From: an uncultured Bacteroidota bacterium
GTDB taxonomy: Bacteria > Bacteroidota > Bacteroidia > Chitinophagales > Chitinophagaceae
Direction of reading: 5' to 3'
Assembly (NCBI GenBank): GCA_903905065.1
Contig: CAIVEW010000044.1
Coordinates: 1 to 64,000 of the forward strand
Length of the DNA: 64,000 nt
Below the pieces are notes generated by a model. That model did not search any database and was not told the DNA's origin. It saw only the letters and a program-made list of their open reading frames with translations. This document shows, one piece after another, positions 51,293 to 60,396 of this stretch. A program made the translations under genes and the position numbers. Positions within the stretch are counted from its first letter, which is position 1; every line of letters begins with the position of its first letter.

Positions 51293-51493
51293 TCTTCCTC
51301 CATTTATTGCCTTTTCAATTCTACCAGAAGCTGCAGCCTTCGAATCCTTGCCGAAGGAACAATTGATACCTGCTTTCTTTGCGTCGCCTGAATTTGTAGC
51401 GAAACAATCGCTATGTTAATTATTCGGATTTATTTATCCTGCGGATAAGGGTGCTGATTAATTCCTTACTTTTACAGTTGCAAAAAAACGACT

Positions 51494-54400
51494 ATGTCTG
51501 GTGATTCTTCTCTCATTTTATCGCTTAAAAGTTTGCTCGGAAGAACCAGGCATTTGACGGTGGTTTTATTTTTGTGCCTTATATCTAACGCTGTTTTCGG
51601 CCAGGCAGATACCATACCCTCGCGAGATAACAACATGGCCATGGGCAACCCCAGCGGGGCCGTGACTGCAACAACAGATTCTAACAACTACCTGCTGGTG
51701 AAGTCGCAATATGTATTGTCTTACAATAACTCAAAGGGCATGGCCAATTGGGTTAGCTGGCACCTAAGCTCGGCGTGGAAGGGCTCAGCGGCCCGCTGCA
51801 ATTGTTTTACGACCGATGCAACGTTACCTGCAGGTTATTTTATGGCGTCTACTTCCAATTATACCGGCACGGGTTTTGACCGCGGCCACCTTTGTCCATC
51901 AGATGACAGGGACGGGAGTGACACAGACAATGCCGCTACCTTCAAGATGTCGAATATATCCCCGCAGGCGCCGGTGCTGAATGAGCAAACGTGGGGCGAC
52001 CTTGAAAACTACTGCCGCAGCCTGCTCAACCAGGGAAAGGAAATGTACATAATAGCGGGAGGATATGGAAGCGGCGGAAGCGGCAGCATGAGCGGAACTA
52101 CTACCAGTATAGCAAGTGGTGGAATTAACGTGCCCGCCTATTTCTGGAAGATAGTCGTGGTGCTGGATGTAGACACTAATGACGTAGCGCGCGTAAATAC
52201 ATCGACTCGGGTGATAACCGTTCTAATGCCCAATAACCAAACTGTAAACAGTCATCCGTGGGACTACTACAGGGTATCTGTGGACAGTATACAAACCCTT
52301 ACCGGATACAATTTCTTATCTAATGTGGACACTACCATCCAGGAAGTGATAGAAGCGAGAGTAGATAATGGACCGTCTTCGTTGATAGCCTGGGATTTTA
52401 CAGGAGCAAACAGCGTGACTGCATGGGCGGCAACATCTGTGGATAACAACCTGGATACCTCCGGCAGTATAGAGAACATAACCCGCGGTAGTGGAGCAGC
52501 ACCAAGTTCCGCCGCGAACTCATTTCGAACCACAGGTTTTAGGAATGATGGAATTTCCACTGCTAACACCGACTATTACCAGGTAAAGATGAGGCCAAAA
52601 GCAGGATATACCTTATCGCTCACTTCTATAGATGCCACATTTGCCGGCACCGGCACTTATTGCGCTTCCCCCGGCGTATCTCAGCAGTTTGCCTACAGCA
52701 CAGATGGCAGCACATTTATACTGATAGGTACGCCTTATGTTACGATTGGCTCTCCCGGCACTATGAACACAATAGATATTTCAGGTATCAGCGCACTTCA
52801 GAACATACCTTCTTCCCAAACTATATATTTCAGATACTTCGCCAGCGGACAGACCAGCACAGGCGGATGGGGTTTTTATTCATCCGACACCGGCCTTAAT
52901 GGATTGTCTATAAACGGGAATTTAACACCCTCAAGCGTTATTACTGGCCCAGCTTCGGTATGTGTTGGCGCTACCACAACTCTTTCTGATGCGAGTACAG
53001 GTGGTACATGGAACAGCGGCGCTACAGGCATTGCAACGGTTGGCCCCTCAACCGGAGTCGTCACTGGCGTCGCATCCGGCACCGCAACTATCTCGTACAC
53101 AGTTTCCGGCAGCACAGTTACAACAATAGTCACTGTCAATCCGCCAGCTACAGTGGGGGCCGTCAGCGGACCGTCAGCAGTATGTGTGGGCAGCAATATC
53201 ACGCTTACAGATGCTGTTTCCGGAGGTGTGTGGAGCGCTGGGGCAACAGGTGCCACAATAGTTGGCAGCACCGGCATGGTCACGGGTGTAACTGCCGGCA
53301 CTGATGTCATTTCGTATACGGTAACAGGGGGATCAGGCTGCGCTAATACGGCTGTGACTATTGTGACAGTGATACCAACACCGGCCAGCATAAATGGAGC
53401 TACATCTCTATGCACTGGCACCAGCATTACCCTCACGGACAACATAAGTGGGGGCACCTGGAGCAGCACCAACCCTGCAACCGAGAGCGTTGACCCGTTG
53501 ACTGGCACAGTAAATGGCCTGGCCGCCGGAACGAACATTATAAGTTATAGTACGGGCTGTGGTACGCCAGCTACTTATACAGTGACGGCAGTACCCCCGG
53601 TGGCGCCTATCAGCGGTGCAACAACGGTATGCCAGGGATCAACAACGCAATTAACAGACGCTGTACCGGGTGGAACATGGACCAGTTTAAACCCCTCAAT
53701 AGGTACGGTTGATGGCACTGGCATGGTAACAGCAACCGGAAGCGGGTCCCTGGGATTGAGCTATTACGATGGCTGCGGCGCGCCGCTTACAGTAACCGTG
53801 AATGCCGTGCCGATAACACTTGCGATCACCAGGGCCAATTCGATGTGTGCCGGAGGACTGGACACACTCGCAGATGCTGCGCCGGGAGGTACCTGGTCGG
53901 GTAGCGTGCCGGGAATGGGTACCATAAATCCGGTGTCGGGTATCCTTACAGCGGGGACCGGCAGTGCAGGCACCATCACGATCAGTTACAGTACGGGCTG
54001 CGGCGACACTGCGACATACGTTGTCACCGTGAATCCACTGCCCAATGCCGGCACTATTGCCGGCCCCGGAACAGTTTGCGCAGGGTCTTCAATAAACCTT
54101 ACCGACATAACGGGAATTGGCACATGGAGCAGTAGCATTCCATCTGTCGCATCTATTGGTAGCAGCAGCGGCGTGTTAAATGGCATCACTACCGGTACGT
54201 CTGTTATTTCTTACACGGTAGCCAATTTCTGCGGTACCGCCAGGGCTACAACGGTGGTAACGGTCACCTCGGTTTCCGCAGGTACGATCTCCGGCCCGGC
54301 AATCGTAAACGTCGGATCGAATATTACTTTGTCCGATCCCATCGTCGGTGGCACATGGACCGCCAGTAATTCAAACGCAACTGTTTCCGGTGGCCTTGTT

Positions 54401-57400
54401 ACCGGATCTAATGCCGGCACCGTTACCATTTCTTATTCGGTAAGCACTAGTTGTGGTACTGCCAGTGCTACTAAAGTCGTCACAGTGAACGCTTCTTCGG
54501 TTGCCCCGATCATGGGCACGGCAAACGTCTGTATCGGCGCTACAACAGCGTTAACTGATGCTACTGCTGGCGGCGCATGGAGCAGCAGTAATACTTTGGT
54601 AGCAACCGTTGCCACCTCCGGCGTAGTGACCGGGGCAGCAGCCGGCACTGCCAGAATATCGTATACAATATCCGGTGTGTCGTCAACCATCATTGTTACG
54701 GTAAATGCGGGCCCTTCCGGTATTGGCGGCGCGAGTGCCGTTTGCGTAGGGTCTTCGGTTTCTGTTAGCGACTTTACTGGCGGCGGCACCTGGAGCAGTA
54801 CTGCATTTGCATCTGTAGTCGGTACCGGATCTGCGACAGGCCTTGTTACAGGGGTATCCGCCGGAACAGCTATCATTACTTATGCGCTTTCCTCAGGTTG
54901 TTACCGTACTTACTCCATAAACGTAAATGCAGTGCCCGCTCCCATATCAGGGGCGACTACAGTCTGTGCCGCTGGAACGTCTTTCTTTTCCGATGCTACC
55001 TCCGGCAGTGTTTCGTGGACGAGCAGCAACACCAGCGTAGCTACGATCAGTTACTCCGGGACTATGCTTGCGATGGCAACGGGCACGACTACAATAACCT
55101 ACCTGATTACAGACGGATGTATCGCCACTGTTGTCGTAACCGTAAATACCCCGCCATCTGCAATTGCTGGTAATACTCCTGTGTGTCAATCCGGCACCAT
55201 TGGGCTTAGCGATGGCATAACAGGCGGTGCATGGACCAGCGGCAACCCTGCGAAAGCCATTGTTGGATCGGCCACGGGTATTGTAACAGGCGTAAGCGGC
55301 GGCACTGCTGTCATCACCTATTCCACTGGTGGTCCAGGCTGTAGCGTGGTAACGATAGTAACAGTGAACCCATTGCCAAATGCAGGCACGATATCGGGTG
55401 CGTCGACAGTCTGCACTGGATCATCTGTCACACTCAGCGATATTGCCACCGGCGGCGTATGGAGCTCCGGCGCAACCGGCGTGGCTACAGTGACTGCAAC
55501 CGGTGTGGTGACCGGCGTGTCCCCCGGCTCAGCAACTATAAGGTATACGGTAACCAACAGTTGTGCGACGCAAGTTGCTACGCTAACAATGACGGTGATC
55601 CCAGCCACAACCGTGACCCCAATAACAGGAGTCACAACTGTCTGCACCGGTGCTACGACCAACCTCAGCGACGCTACACCCAGCGGCAACTGGAGCAGCA
55701 GCGCTGCAACTGTGGCCACAATCAGCACTGCGGGCACAGTAACAGGGGTGGCGACCGGCACCACTATGGTCTCTTACTCTATTCCCGGTAGCTGCGGCGC
55801 CGCGATCGCTACAACGATCGTAACGGTAACCGGGGTGTCAGCCGGCACCATATCGGGTGTATCGGCCGTGTATGACGGATCAGCTATTACGTTGTCTGAT
55901 GTAGTAAGTGGTGGTGTTTGGACGGCCAGTAATTCCAATGTCACAGTTTCCAGCGGGCTCGTAACGGGTGTCAATGCGGGAACCGTAACTATTTCCTATT
56001 CCGTGACCAATGGCTGTGGCACGGCTACTGCAACGCACATGGTTACGGTAAACCCATCTGTTGTTGCACCGATCACGGGTGTCGCAGACGTTTGCATAGG
56101 CCTTACCACCGCGCTTACTGATGTCACCCCGGGAGGCACGTGGCACAGCAGCAATGTTCTGGTAGCTACCGTAAGCGCATCTGGTGTAGTAACCGGTGTG
56201 GTGGCAGGTACAGCAATGGTCTCGTATACCGTTTCGGGAGTGCCAGCAACAGTGGTTGTAACTATTAATGCGATTCCGTCCGGCATAGGTGGCGCTTCTT
56301 CCGTTTGTGTAGGGTCGTCAATAAGTGTGAGTGACTTTACTGGCGGTGGCACCTGGAGCAGCACTGCCAGGGCATCGGTGGTCTCCACAGGTACTGCCAG
56401 CGCTCTTGTCACCGGCCTTTCTTCCGGCACCGCAACGATAACTTATTCATTGGGAAGCGGTTGCTACAAAACTTTCCTGATAACTGTGAGCGCCGATCCT
56501 GCGCCTATTGCAGGTACGTTGACTGTTTGTGCAGGTGGCAATAAAACATTCTTATCTGATGCAGTCACTCCGGCTGTAACGTGGACCAGTGGAACAACAT
56601 CGGTCGCCACTGTCTCGGCTTCTGGTGCAGTCACCGGCATCAACCCGGGTACTACTATTATTACCTACACTATAAGCGGCGGGTGCAGGGTAACCGCGAT
56701 AGTCACAGTAAATCCACTACCGGTTGTTGCCGCGATATCGGGTGCGTCAACCGTTTCGCATGCTGGGCCGCCCATAACGCTATCCGACGTTACAATCGGT
56801 GGTGTTTGGAGCAGCACGGCCCCCGCCGTGGCCACCATAGGTTCGTCAACCGGGGTTGTAACCGCCGTAGCCTCATCAGGCAATACTACCATAAGCTATA
56901 CGGTTAGCCTTTCCGGCTGCACGGCGGCTGCGACTAAGGTGCTTACTGCGAGTTCCGCGCCGCATAGCCACGCTGGTAATCCGGTGGCAATAATTGCCGG
57001 AACAACCGTGAGCCTTACCGATAATTTCGCCGGCGGCGTTTGGGGCACCAGCGACAGCACCGTAGCCACCGTTGACAGTGATGGCCTGGTCTTTGGTGTA
57101 GCAGCAGGGTTTACTGATATCATGCATACCGCCAGCGACGCTAATGGTGAATGGAACACAACCATAACGCGCGTGACCGTTACCGCCCTAACAGGTGACA
57201 TTCGTATGCTCCCCAACCCCAACAACGGTACCTTTACTATAGCAGGTAAGCGTTCAGCTACTGCAGGAGACGAAATTGCCGTGCAAATAACAACCATGAC
57301 TGGCCGGGAGGTATATAAACAAGTAATAATCGCCCGGGGAGGTCTCATCAACGAGCAGGTAAAGCTGAGCAGCGCGTTAGCAAACGGTTTGTATCTGCTG

Positions 57401-57454
57401 AATGTAAAAGCCGGTAAAGAAAACAATGTTTTGCATTTTGTGATAGAGAAATAG
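51494..57454 (+). CDS. Giant T9SS-exported DNA/RNA non-specific nuclease with 19 Ig-like repeats
   Basis: A 1986-residue secreted protein. Signal region about 1-36 (ends FGQ). A NUC1/Serratia-type DNA/RNA non-specific endonuclease lies at about 55-280: GFDRGHLCPSDDRD with the catalytic His132 of DRGH, and SNISPQAPVLNEQTWGDLE with the metal-binding Asn154. About 295-480 is a beta-sandwich domain. Residues 483-1902 are 19 Big2/Ig-like repeats of about 75 residues, each with a SGxxxVCxG...LxDxxxGGxWSS...GxVTGVxxGTxxISY core. The end (1903-1986, MLPNPNNGTFTIAGK...) is a type A T9SS sorting domain. It would degrade extracellular nucleic acids at, or released from, the surface. Confidence 0.93.
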   Translation: MSGDSSLILSLKSLLGRTRHLTVVLFLCLISNAVFGQADTIPSRDNNMAMGNPSGAVTATTDSNNYLLVKSQYVLSYNNSKGMANWVSWHLSSAWKGSAARCNCFTTDATLPAGYFMASTSNYTGTGFDRGHLCPSDDRDGSDTDNAATFKMSNISPQAPVLNEQTWGDLENYCRSLLNQGKEMYIIAGGYGSGGSGSMSGTTTSIASGGINVPAYFWKIVVVLDVDTNDVARVNTSTRVITVLMPNNQTVNSHPWDYYRVSVDSIQTLTGYNFLSNVDTTIQEVIEARVDNGPSSLIAWDFTGANSVTAWAATSVDNNLDTSGSIENITRGSGAAPSSAANSFRTTGFRNDGISTANTDYYQVKMRPKAGYTLSLTSIDATFAGTGTYCASPGVSQQFAYSTDGSTFILIGTPYVTIGSPGTMNTIDISGISALQNIPSSQTIYFRYFASGQTSTGGWGFYSSDTGLNGLSINGNLTPSSVITGPASVCVGATTTLSDASTGGTWNSGATGIATVGPSTGVVTGVASGTATISYTVSGSTVTTIVTVNPPATVGAVSGPSAVCVGSNITLTDAVSGGVWSAGATGATIVGSTGMVTGVTAGTDVISYTVTGGSGCANTAVTIVTVIPTPASINGATSLCTGTSITLTDNISGGTWSSTNPATESVDPLTGTVNGLAAGTNIISYSTGCGTPATYTVTAVPPVAPISGATTVCQGSTTQLTDAVPGGTWTSLNPSIGTVDGTGMVTATGSGSLGLSYYDGCGAPLTVTVNAVPITLAITRANSMCAGGLDTLADAAPGGTWSGSVPGMGTINPVSGILTAGTGSAGTITISYSTGCGDTATYVVTVNPLPNAGTIAGPGTVCAGSSINLTDITGIGTWSSSIPSVASIGSSSGVLNGITTGTSVISYTVANFCGTARATTVVTVTSVSAGTISGPAIVNVGSNITLSDPIVGGTWTASNSNATVSGGLVTGSNAGTVTISYSVSTSCGTASATKVVTVNASSVAPIMGTANVCIGATTALTDATAGGAWSSSNTLVATVATSGVVTGAAAGTARISYTISGVSSTIIVTVNAGPSGIGGASAVCVGSSVSVSDFTGGGTWSSTAFASVVGTGSATGLVTGVSAGTAIITYALSSGCYRTYSINVNAVPAPISGATTVCAAGTSFFSDATSGSVSWTSSNTSVATISYSGTMLAMATGTTTITYLITDGCIATVVVTVNTPPSAIAGNTPVCQSGTIGLSDGITGGAWTSGNPAKAIVGSATGIVTGVSGGTAVITYSTGGPGCSVVTIVTVNPLPNAGTISGASTVCTGSSVTLSDIATGGVWSSGATGVATVTATGVVTGVSPGSATIRYTVTNSCATQVATLTMTVIPATTVTPITGVTTVCTGATTNLSDATPSGNWSSSAATVATISTAGTVTGVATGTTMVSYSIPGSCGAAIATTIVTVTGVSAGTISGVSAVYDGSAITLSDVVSGGVWTASNSNVTVSSGLVTGVNAGTVTISYSVTNGCGTATATHMVTVNPSVVAPITGVADVCIGLTTALTDVTPGGTWHSSNVLVATVSASGVVTGVVAGTAMVSYTVSGVPATVVVTINAIPSGIGGASSVCVGSSISVSDFTGGGTWSSTARASVVSTGTASALVTGLSSGTATITYSLGSGCYKTFLITVSADPAPIAGTLTVCAGGNKTFLSDAVTPAVTWTSGTTSVATVSASGAVTGINPGTTIITYTISGGCRVTAIVTVNPLPVVAAISGASTVSHAGPPITLSDVTIGGVWSSTAPAVATIGSSTGVVTAVASSGNTTISYTVSLSGCTAAATKVLTASSAPHSHAGNPVAIIAGTTVSLTDNFAGGVWGTSDSTVATVDSDGLVFGVAAGFTDIMHTASDANGEWNTTITRVTVTALTGDIRMLPNPNNGTFTIAGKRSATAGDEIAVQITTMTGREVYKQVIIARGGLINEQVKLSSALANGLYLLNVKAGKENNVLHFVIEK
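52940..57199 (+). repeat. Array of 19 Ig-like repeats with an internal four-repeat duplication
   Basis: Within the nuclease gene, repeats 7-10 (54287-55162) and 14-17 (55850-56734) match each other in order: for example GGTWTASNSN / GGVWTASNSN, SVSDFTGGGTWSS / SISVSDFTGGGTWSS, and the SGCYRTY / SGCYKTF pairs. The offset is 1563 bp (521 residues). Confidence 0.85.
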
Positions 57455-57478
57455 CGTTTACAGGACTCATTATAACAG

Positions 57479-57503
57479 GCCGGCAGAAATGTCGGCTTTT
57501 TTT
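57479..57503 (+). terminator. Terminator after the nuclease gene
   Basis: GCCGGCA / TGTCGGC 7-bp stem (one G-T pair), GAAA loop, then seven T. Confidence 0.8.
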
Positions 57504-57612
57504 CATCTGTATGTCAGGGCTTTATTACATCCAATAATAATCTTTTGATAACATAGAATAAAAAATAAACCGGCAGAGCCCGTTAATTTTACGATTGGAA
57601 ACGTGGGGCTAA

Positions 57613-58827
57613 ATGAAAAATCATAAGATAAAAATAAGCAGCAATAAGCACCTGGAGGTAGCGTCAAACGATACAGGTATGGTACCGGAAAAAAAGCATT
57701 CCTTCCTTACGCTGAAAAGTATCACAAAAGAACTTTCTGATTATAAGTATGCACTTGATGAATCTTCTGAAGTAGTGATTACGAACGCTGATTTTATCAT
57801 CAACTATGTTAACGACCAATTCTGTAATACTACAAAATACGCTAAAGACGAATTACTGGGAAGGAACATAAAGATCATTGACTCTAACTACCATTCGCAA
57901 AACTATTTTGAGGAACTGTATAATAATATTACACAGGGCAAAATATGGAAAGGAGAATTGCGGAATAAAACCAGGGACGGTTCTTTCTATTGGGTTGATG
58001 TCACGGTAGTCCCCTTTCTTAATGAAGAAAAAAAGCCCTGGCAATATGTCTCGATCAGAAAAGATATCACCGCGCGTAAAGAAGCAGAGCTATACGGCAA
58101 AGAGATAACGGATGCACTTACTATCCGCAATAACGACCTGGAACAATTTACCTACATCCTTTCTCATAATTTACGGGCACCTATAGCCAGCCTTCTGGGC
58201 CTGACAAATATCCTTTCCGATTTTGAGATCGATGAGAAGGAAAAAAGAGACACTATTACCGGCATATCTCAGACAGCCCATAAGCTGGACGAAGTGATCC
58301 GAGACCTGAACAATGTGCTTAAAGTAAAGAACAAAAGCGCGGACAGAACAAAAGAGATCATCCGTTTTTCAACACTTATGGCGGAAATTGAGATCGGTAT
58401 CCGGCAGTATTTTGTAAACGAACAATTTCTTCTCACGTCAGATTTTACGGCTGTAAATGAATATTACTCCATCAAAAGCTATTTTCATAGCATATTCTAT
58501 AACCTGACCTGTAGCAGTATTTGTTTTCGCAAACCGTCAGAAACCTGTGTTATCGAAATAAAAAGCGCTATCAGGGAACACACACTTATCCTCACGTTCA
58601 AAGACAATGGAGCCGGCTTCGACCTGACCGATGCGGACGACCATGTGTTTGACATCTACAAAAGGTTCCATCTGAATGTGGACGGTATTGGTATCGGATT
58701 ATTTATGGTAAAAACACAGGTAGAAACACTGGGCGGGAACATAAGACTGACCAGCAAAAAAAATGTTGGCACAGAGATCCATATTGAGTTGCCTTACATG
58801 ATGAATACCGTCACAGGCAATATTTAG
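57613..58827 (+). CDS. PAS-domain sensor histidine kinase with altered N box
   Basis: A 404-residue cytoplasmic sensor kinase. A PAS domain (about 40-155) includes NADFIINYVNDQFCNTTKYAKDELLGRNIKI and a PAC tail RKDITARKEAE. The dimerisation helix holds the phospho-acceptor His185 (LSHNLRAPIASLLG). The HATPase_c domain has DNGAGFD and GIGIGLFMVK, but the N box reads NLTCSSICFR (297-306) where NLLSNAIKFR is usual: the metal-binding second Asn is Ser301 and the Lys is Cys304. No receiver or regulator gene is adjacent. Confidence 0.88.
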   Translation: MKNHKIKISSNKHLEVASNDTGMVPEKKHSFLTLKSITKELSDYKYALDESSEVVITNADFIINYVNDQFCNTTKYAKDELLGRNIKIIDSNYHSQNYFEELYNNITQGKIWKGELRNKTRDGSFYWVDVTVVPFLNEEKKPWQYVSIRKDITARKEAELYGKEITDALTIRNNDLEQFTYILSHNLRAPIASLLGLTNILSDFEIDEKEKRDTITGISQTAHKLDEVIRDLNNVLKVKNKSADRTKEIIRFSTLMAEIEIGIRQYFVNEQFLLTSDFTAVNEYYSIKSYFHSIFYNLTCSSICFRKPSETCVIEIKSAIREHTLILTFKDNGAGFDLTDADDHVFDIYKRFHLNVDGIGIGLFMVKTQVETLGGNIRLTSKKNVGTEIHIELPYMMNTVTGNI

Positions 58828-58888
58828 CTTATTGTTATTTCCCCCACGCTGGCTAGCTTTTCCCCCACGCAAACAGCACTGTTCTGGC

Positions 58889-60340
58889 TCAGCTCTTATT
58901 TGCAAGTTGTTTTATACTGCGAACCGACACAAACCTGAAAACAAACATCAATGCCATGCAGACCGCCCCGAATGAGAAAAGCTGCACCAACCAATGGGCT
59001 CCGCGTAATGCGATAATATCAGCATATGCCAGCAGCACTACCAGCAGCAGGTAGCCAAGCTGAGCCAGTATCCATTTTATATTCAACGGCAATTTGACTA
59101 TGCGCGATGCATAAAAGATGAATGCCAGGGCAAGCGATGTTTGCGTAATAAACGACGTCAGCGCACCACCTTCTGCTTTGTATCTTGGTATGAGGTAAAA
59201 ATTGAGCGCGAGATTTATTATTACGCCCACAAAAGCTATTATATTAAGGGTTTTCAGGCTTCCGTTGGCGGTAAGCAGCGTAGAGTAAACATACATGAGG
59301 CACCATGCGGGGAAGGAAGCTATGAGGATGGCAAATACGGCGTCGTATTCGGGCACATACCGGGTTTTATAGAGCAGGTGCATAATGTCCCCGCTAAAAA
59401 ATATCCCGGCTACGGCCACCATAAATGAAAAAGGAAGCAACATATTCACAGATAGCTTCACGATCTGGCTTACATCCTGCTTTTCGGAGAGCATACGGCC
59501 AAAGAGTGGCAGCAGTATGGTTGCAAACATGAGTCCGAACATATTAGCCTGGTCCATCAGGCGAAAAGCAGCAGCCCAGACATCGGCCTGCATCTTTCCA
59601 TTTACGGAGGTGCGTTCTATAATAATGGCGTCAGCCCGGTTGTATATGGACATCTGGAAGATAAGCAAGGCATAAGGAAAGCTTTCTTTTATGATCTTAA
59701 AAATGGTAGGGCCATGCAACGAAAATTTTAATTTGATGGCTGAAATGCGCCTGAGAATAATATACCCGGCCAGTGCAGCAATAAAGTAGCTGAATATCTG
59801 TGCGCCAACAAACCATTCAATTTTAAAGTTGCGGGCGGTAGGTGGATATAGCAACAGGGACCCGCATATCACGATCATCAGAAAACGATCAGTAATGGAC
59901 AGCACGCCATCTGTTTTAAATTTCTGCAGGGCTGCAACATTGCTTCTTATAAAGGATACCAGCGAGTTCAACGATTGAAAGGCAAGTACACCAAGAAGCA
60001 ATATCAGTTCCCATCCACGGTAGCCGGAGACGAAACCGAACGAAAACGCAAGCAGCATATAAACAAATATCAGCACCACCCTTGCCGATAACATGGCGGG
60101 GAATAGTGTCTGCAATTTGTCGGGATGCTGTGAGATCGTGCGGGTGTTGTAGCTGGTGATACCAAAATCCAGCATGATCTGAAAAATGATGCTTACACTC
60201 AGGAGCGCCTGGTAGGTACCGTAGGATCCGGGCACCACGGTGAGCTGCACATTCCGGTCAATCAAAAAAGCCCATATTGGCTTCACAAGCACGTTTACCG
60301 CAACAACAAAAAGTATATTTTTTACAAAAAAACGGCGCAT
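58889..60340 (-). CDS. Polysaccharide flippase (Wzx/MATE-like)
   Basis: A 483-residue polytopic membrane protein with about 12-14 helices of the oligosaccharide flippase family, which moves lipid-linked sugars across the inner membrane. The start chosen (MRRFFVKNILFVVAVNVLVKPIWAFLIDRNVQ) precedes the first helix. The motif YGTYQALLSVSIIFQIMLDFGITSYNTRTI is typical of the first module, and AQIFSYFIAALAGYIILRRI and ANMFGLMFATILLPLFGRM are later helices. An upstream in-frame ATG would overlap the divergent gene. It is divergently paired with a glycosyltransferase gene, pointing to surface polysaccharide work. Confidence 0.85.
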   Translation of the reverse strand: MRRFFVKNILFVVAVNVLVKPIWAFLIDRNVQLTVVPGSYGTYQALLSVSIIFQIMLDFGITSYNTRTISQHPDKLQTLFPAMLSARVVLIFVYMLLAFSFGFVSGYRGWELILLLGVLAFQSLNSLVSFIRSNVAALQKFKTDGVLSITDRFLMIVICGSLLLYPPTARNFKIEWFVGAQIFSYFIAALAGYIILRRISAIKLKFSLHGPTIFKIIKESFPYALLIFQMSIYNRADAIIIERTSVNGKMQADVWAAAFRLMDQANMFGLMFATILLPLFGRMLSEKQDVSQIVKLSVNMLLPFSFMVAVAGIFFSGDIMHLLYKTRYVPEYDAVFAILIASFPAWCLMYVYSTLLTANGSLKTLNIIAFVGVIINLALNFYLIPRYKAEGGALTSFITQTSLALAFIFYASRIVKLPLNIKWILAQLGYLLLVVLLAYADIIALRGAHWLVQLFSFGAVCMALMFVFRFVSVRSIKQLANKS

Positions 60341-60376
60341 TCTGATATTTAAACGGGGTATAATGCCGTAAAAGTA

Positions 60377-60384
60377 TATTTTTG
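60377..60384 (+). promoter_or_regulatory. -7 promoter box of the glycosyltransferase
   Basis: TATTTTTG (TAnnTTTG), 12 nt before the ATG at 60397, in the 56-bp divergent gap to the flippase gene. A weaker match (TACTTTTA) faces the flippase. Confidence 0.45.
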
Positions 60385-60396
60385 TCGCCATAAGGT

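Noticed and set aside
52876-53538. Minus-strand open frame (about 220 residues) inside the nuclease gene
   Set aside because: It is a shadow of the Ig-like repeats: Pro/Val/Thr-rich and periodic exactly as the sense repeats.
52940-57199. Regular repeats read as a possible CRISPR array
   Set aside because: The period is about 225 bp, the repeats are diverged and in one open frame; they are protein domains.
58838-58870. Two TTTCCCCCACGC direct repeats between the kinase and flippase genes
   Set aside because: Only two copies 21 bp apart, with no further context; could be an operator but nothing supports it.
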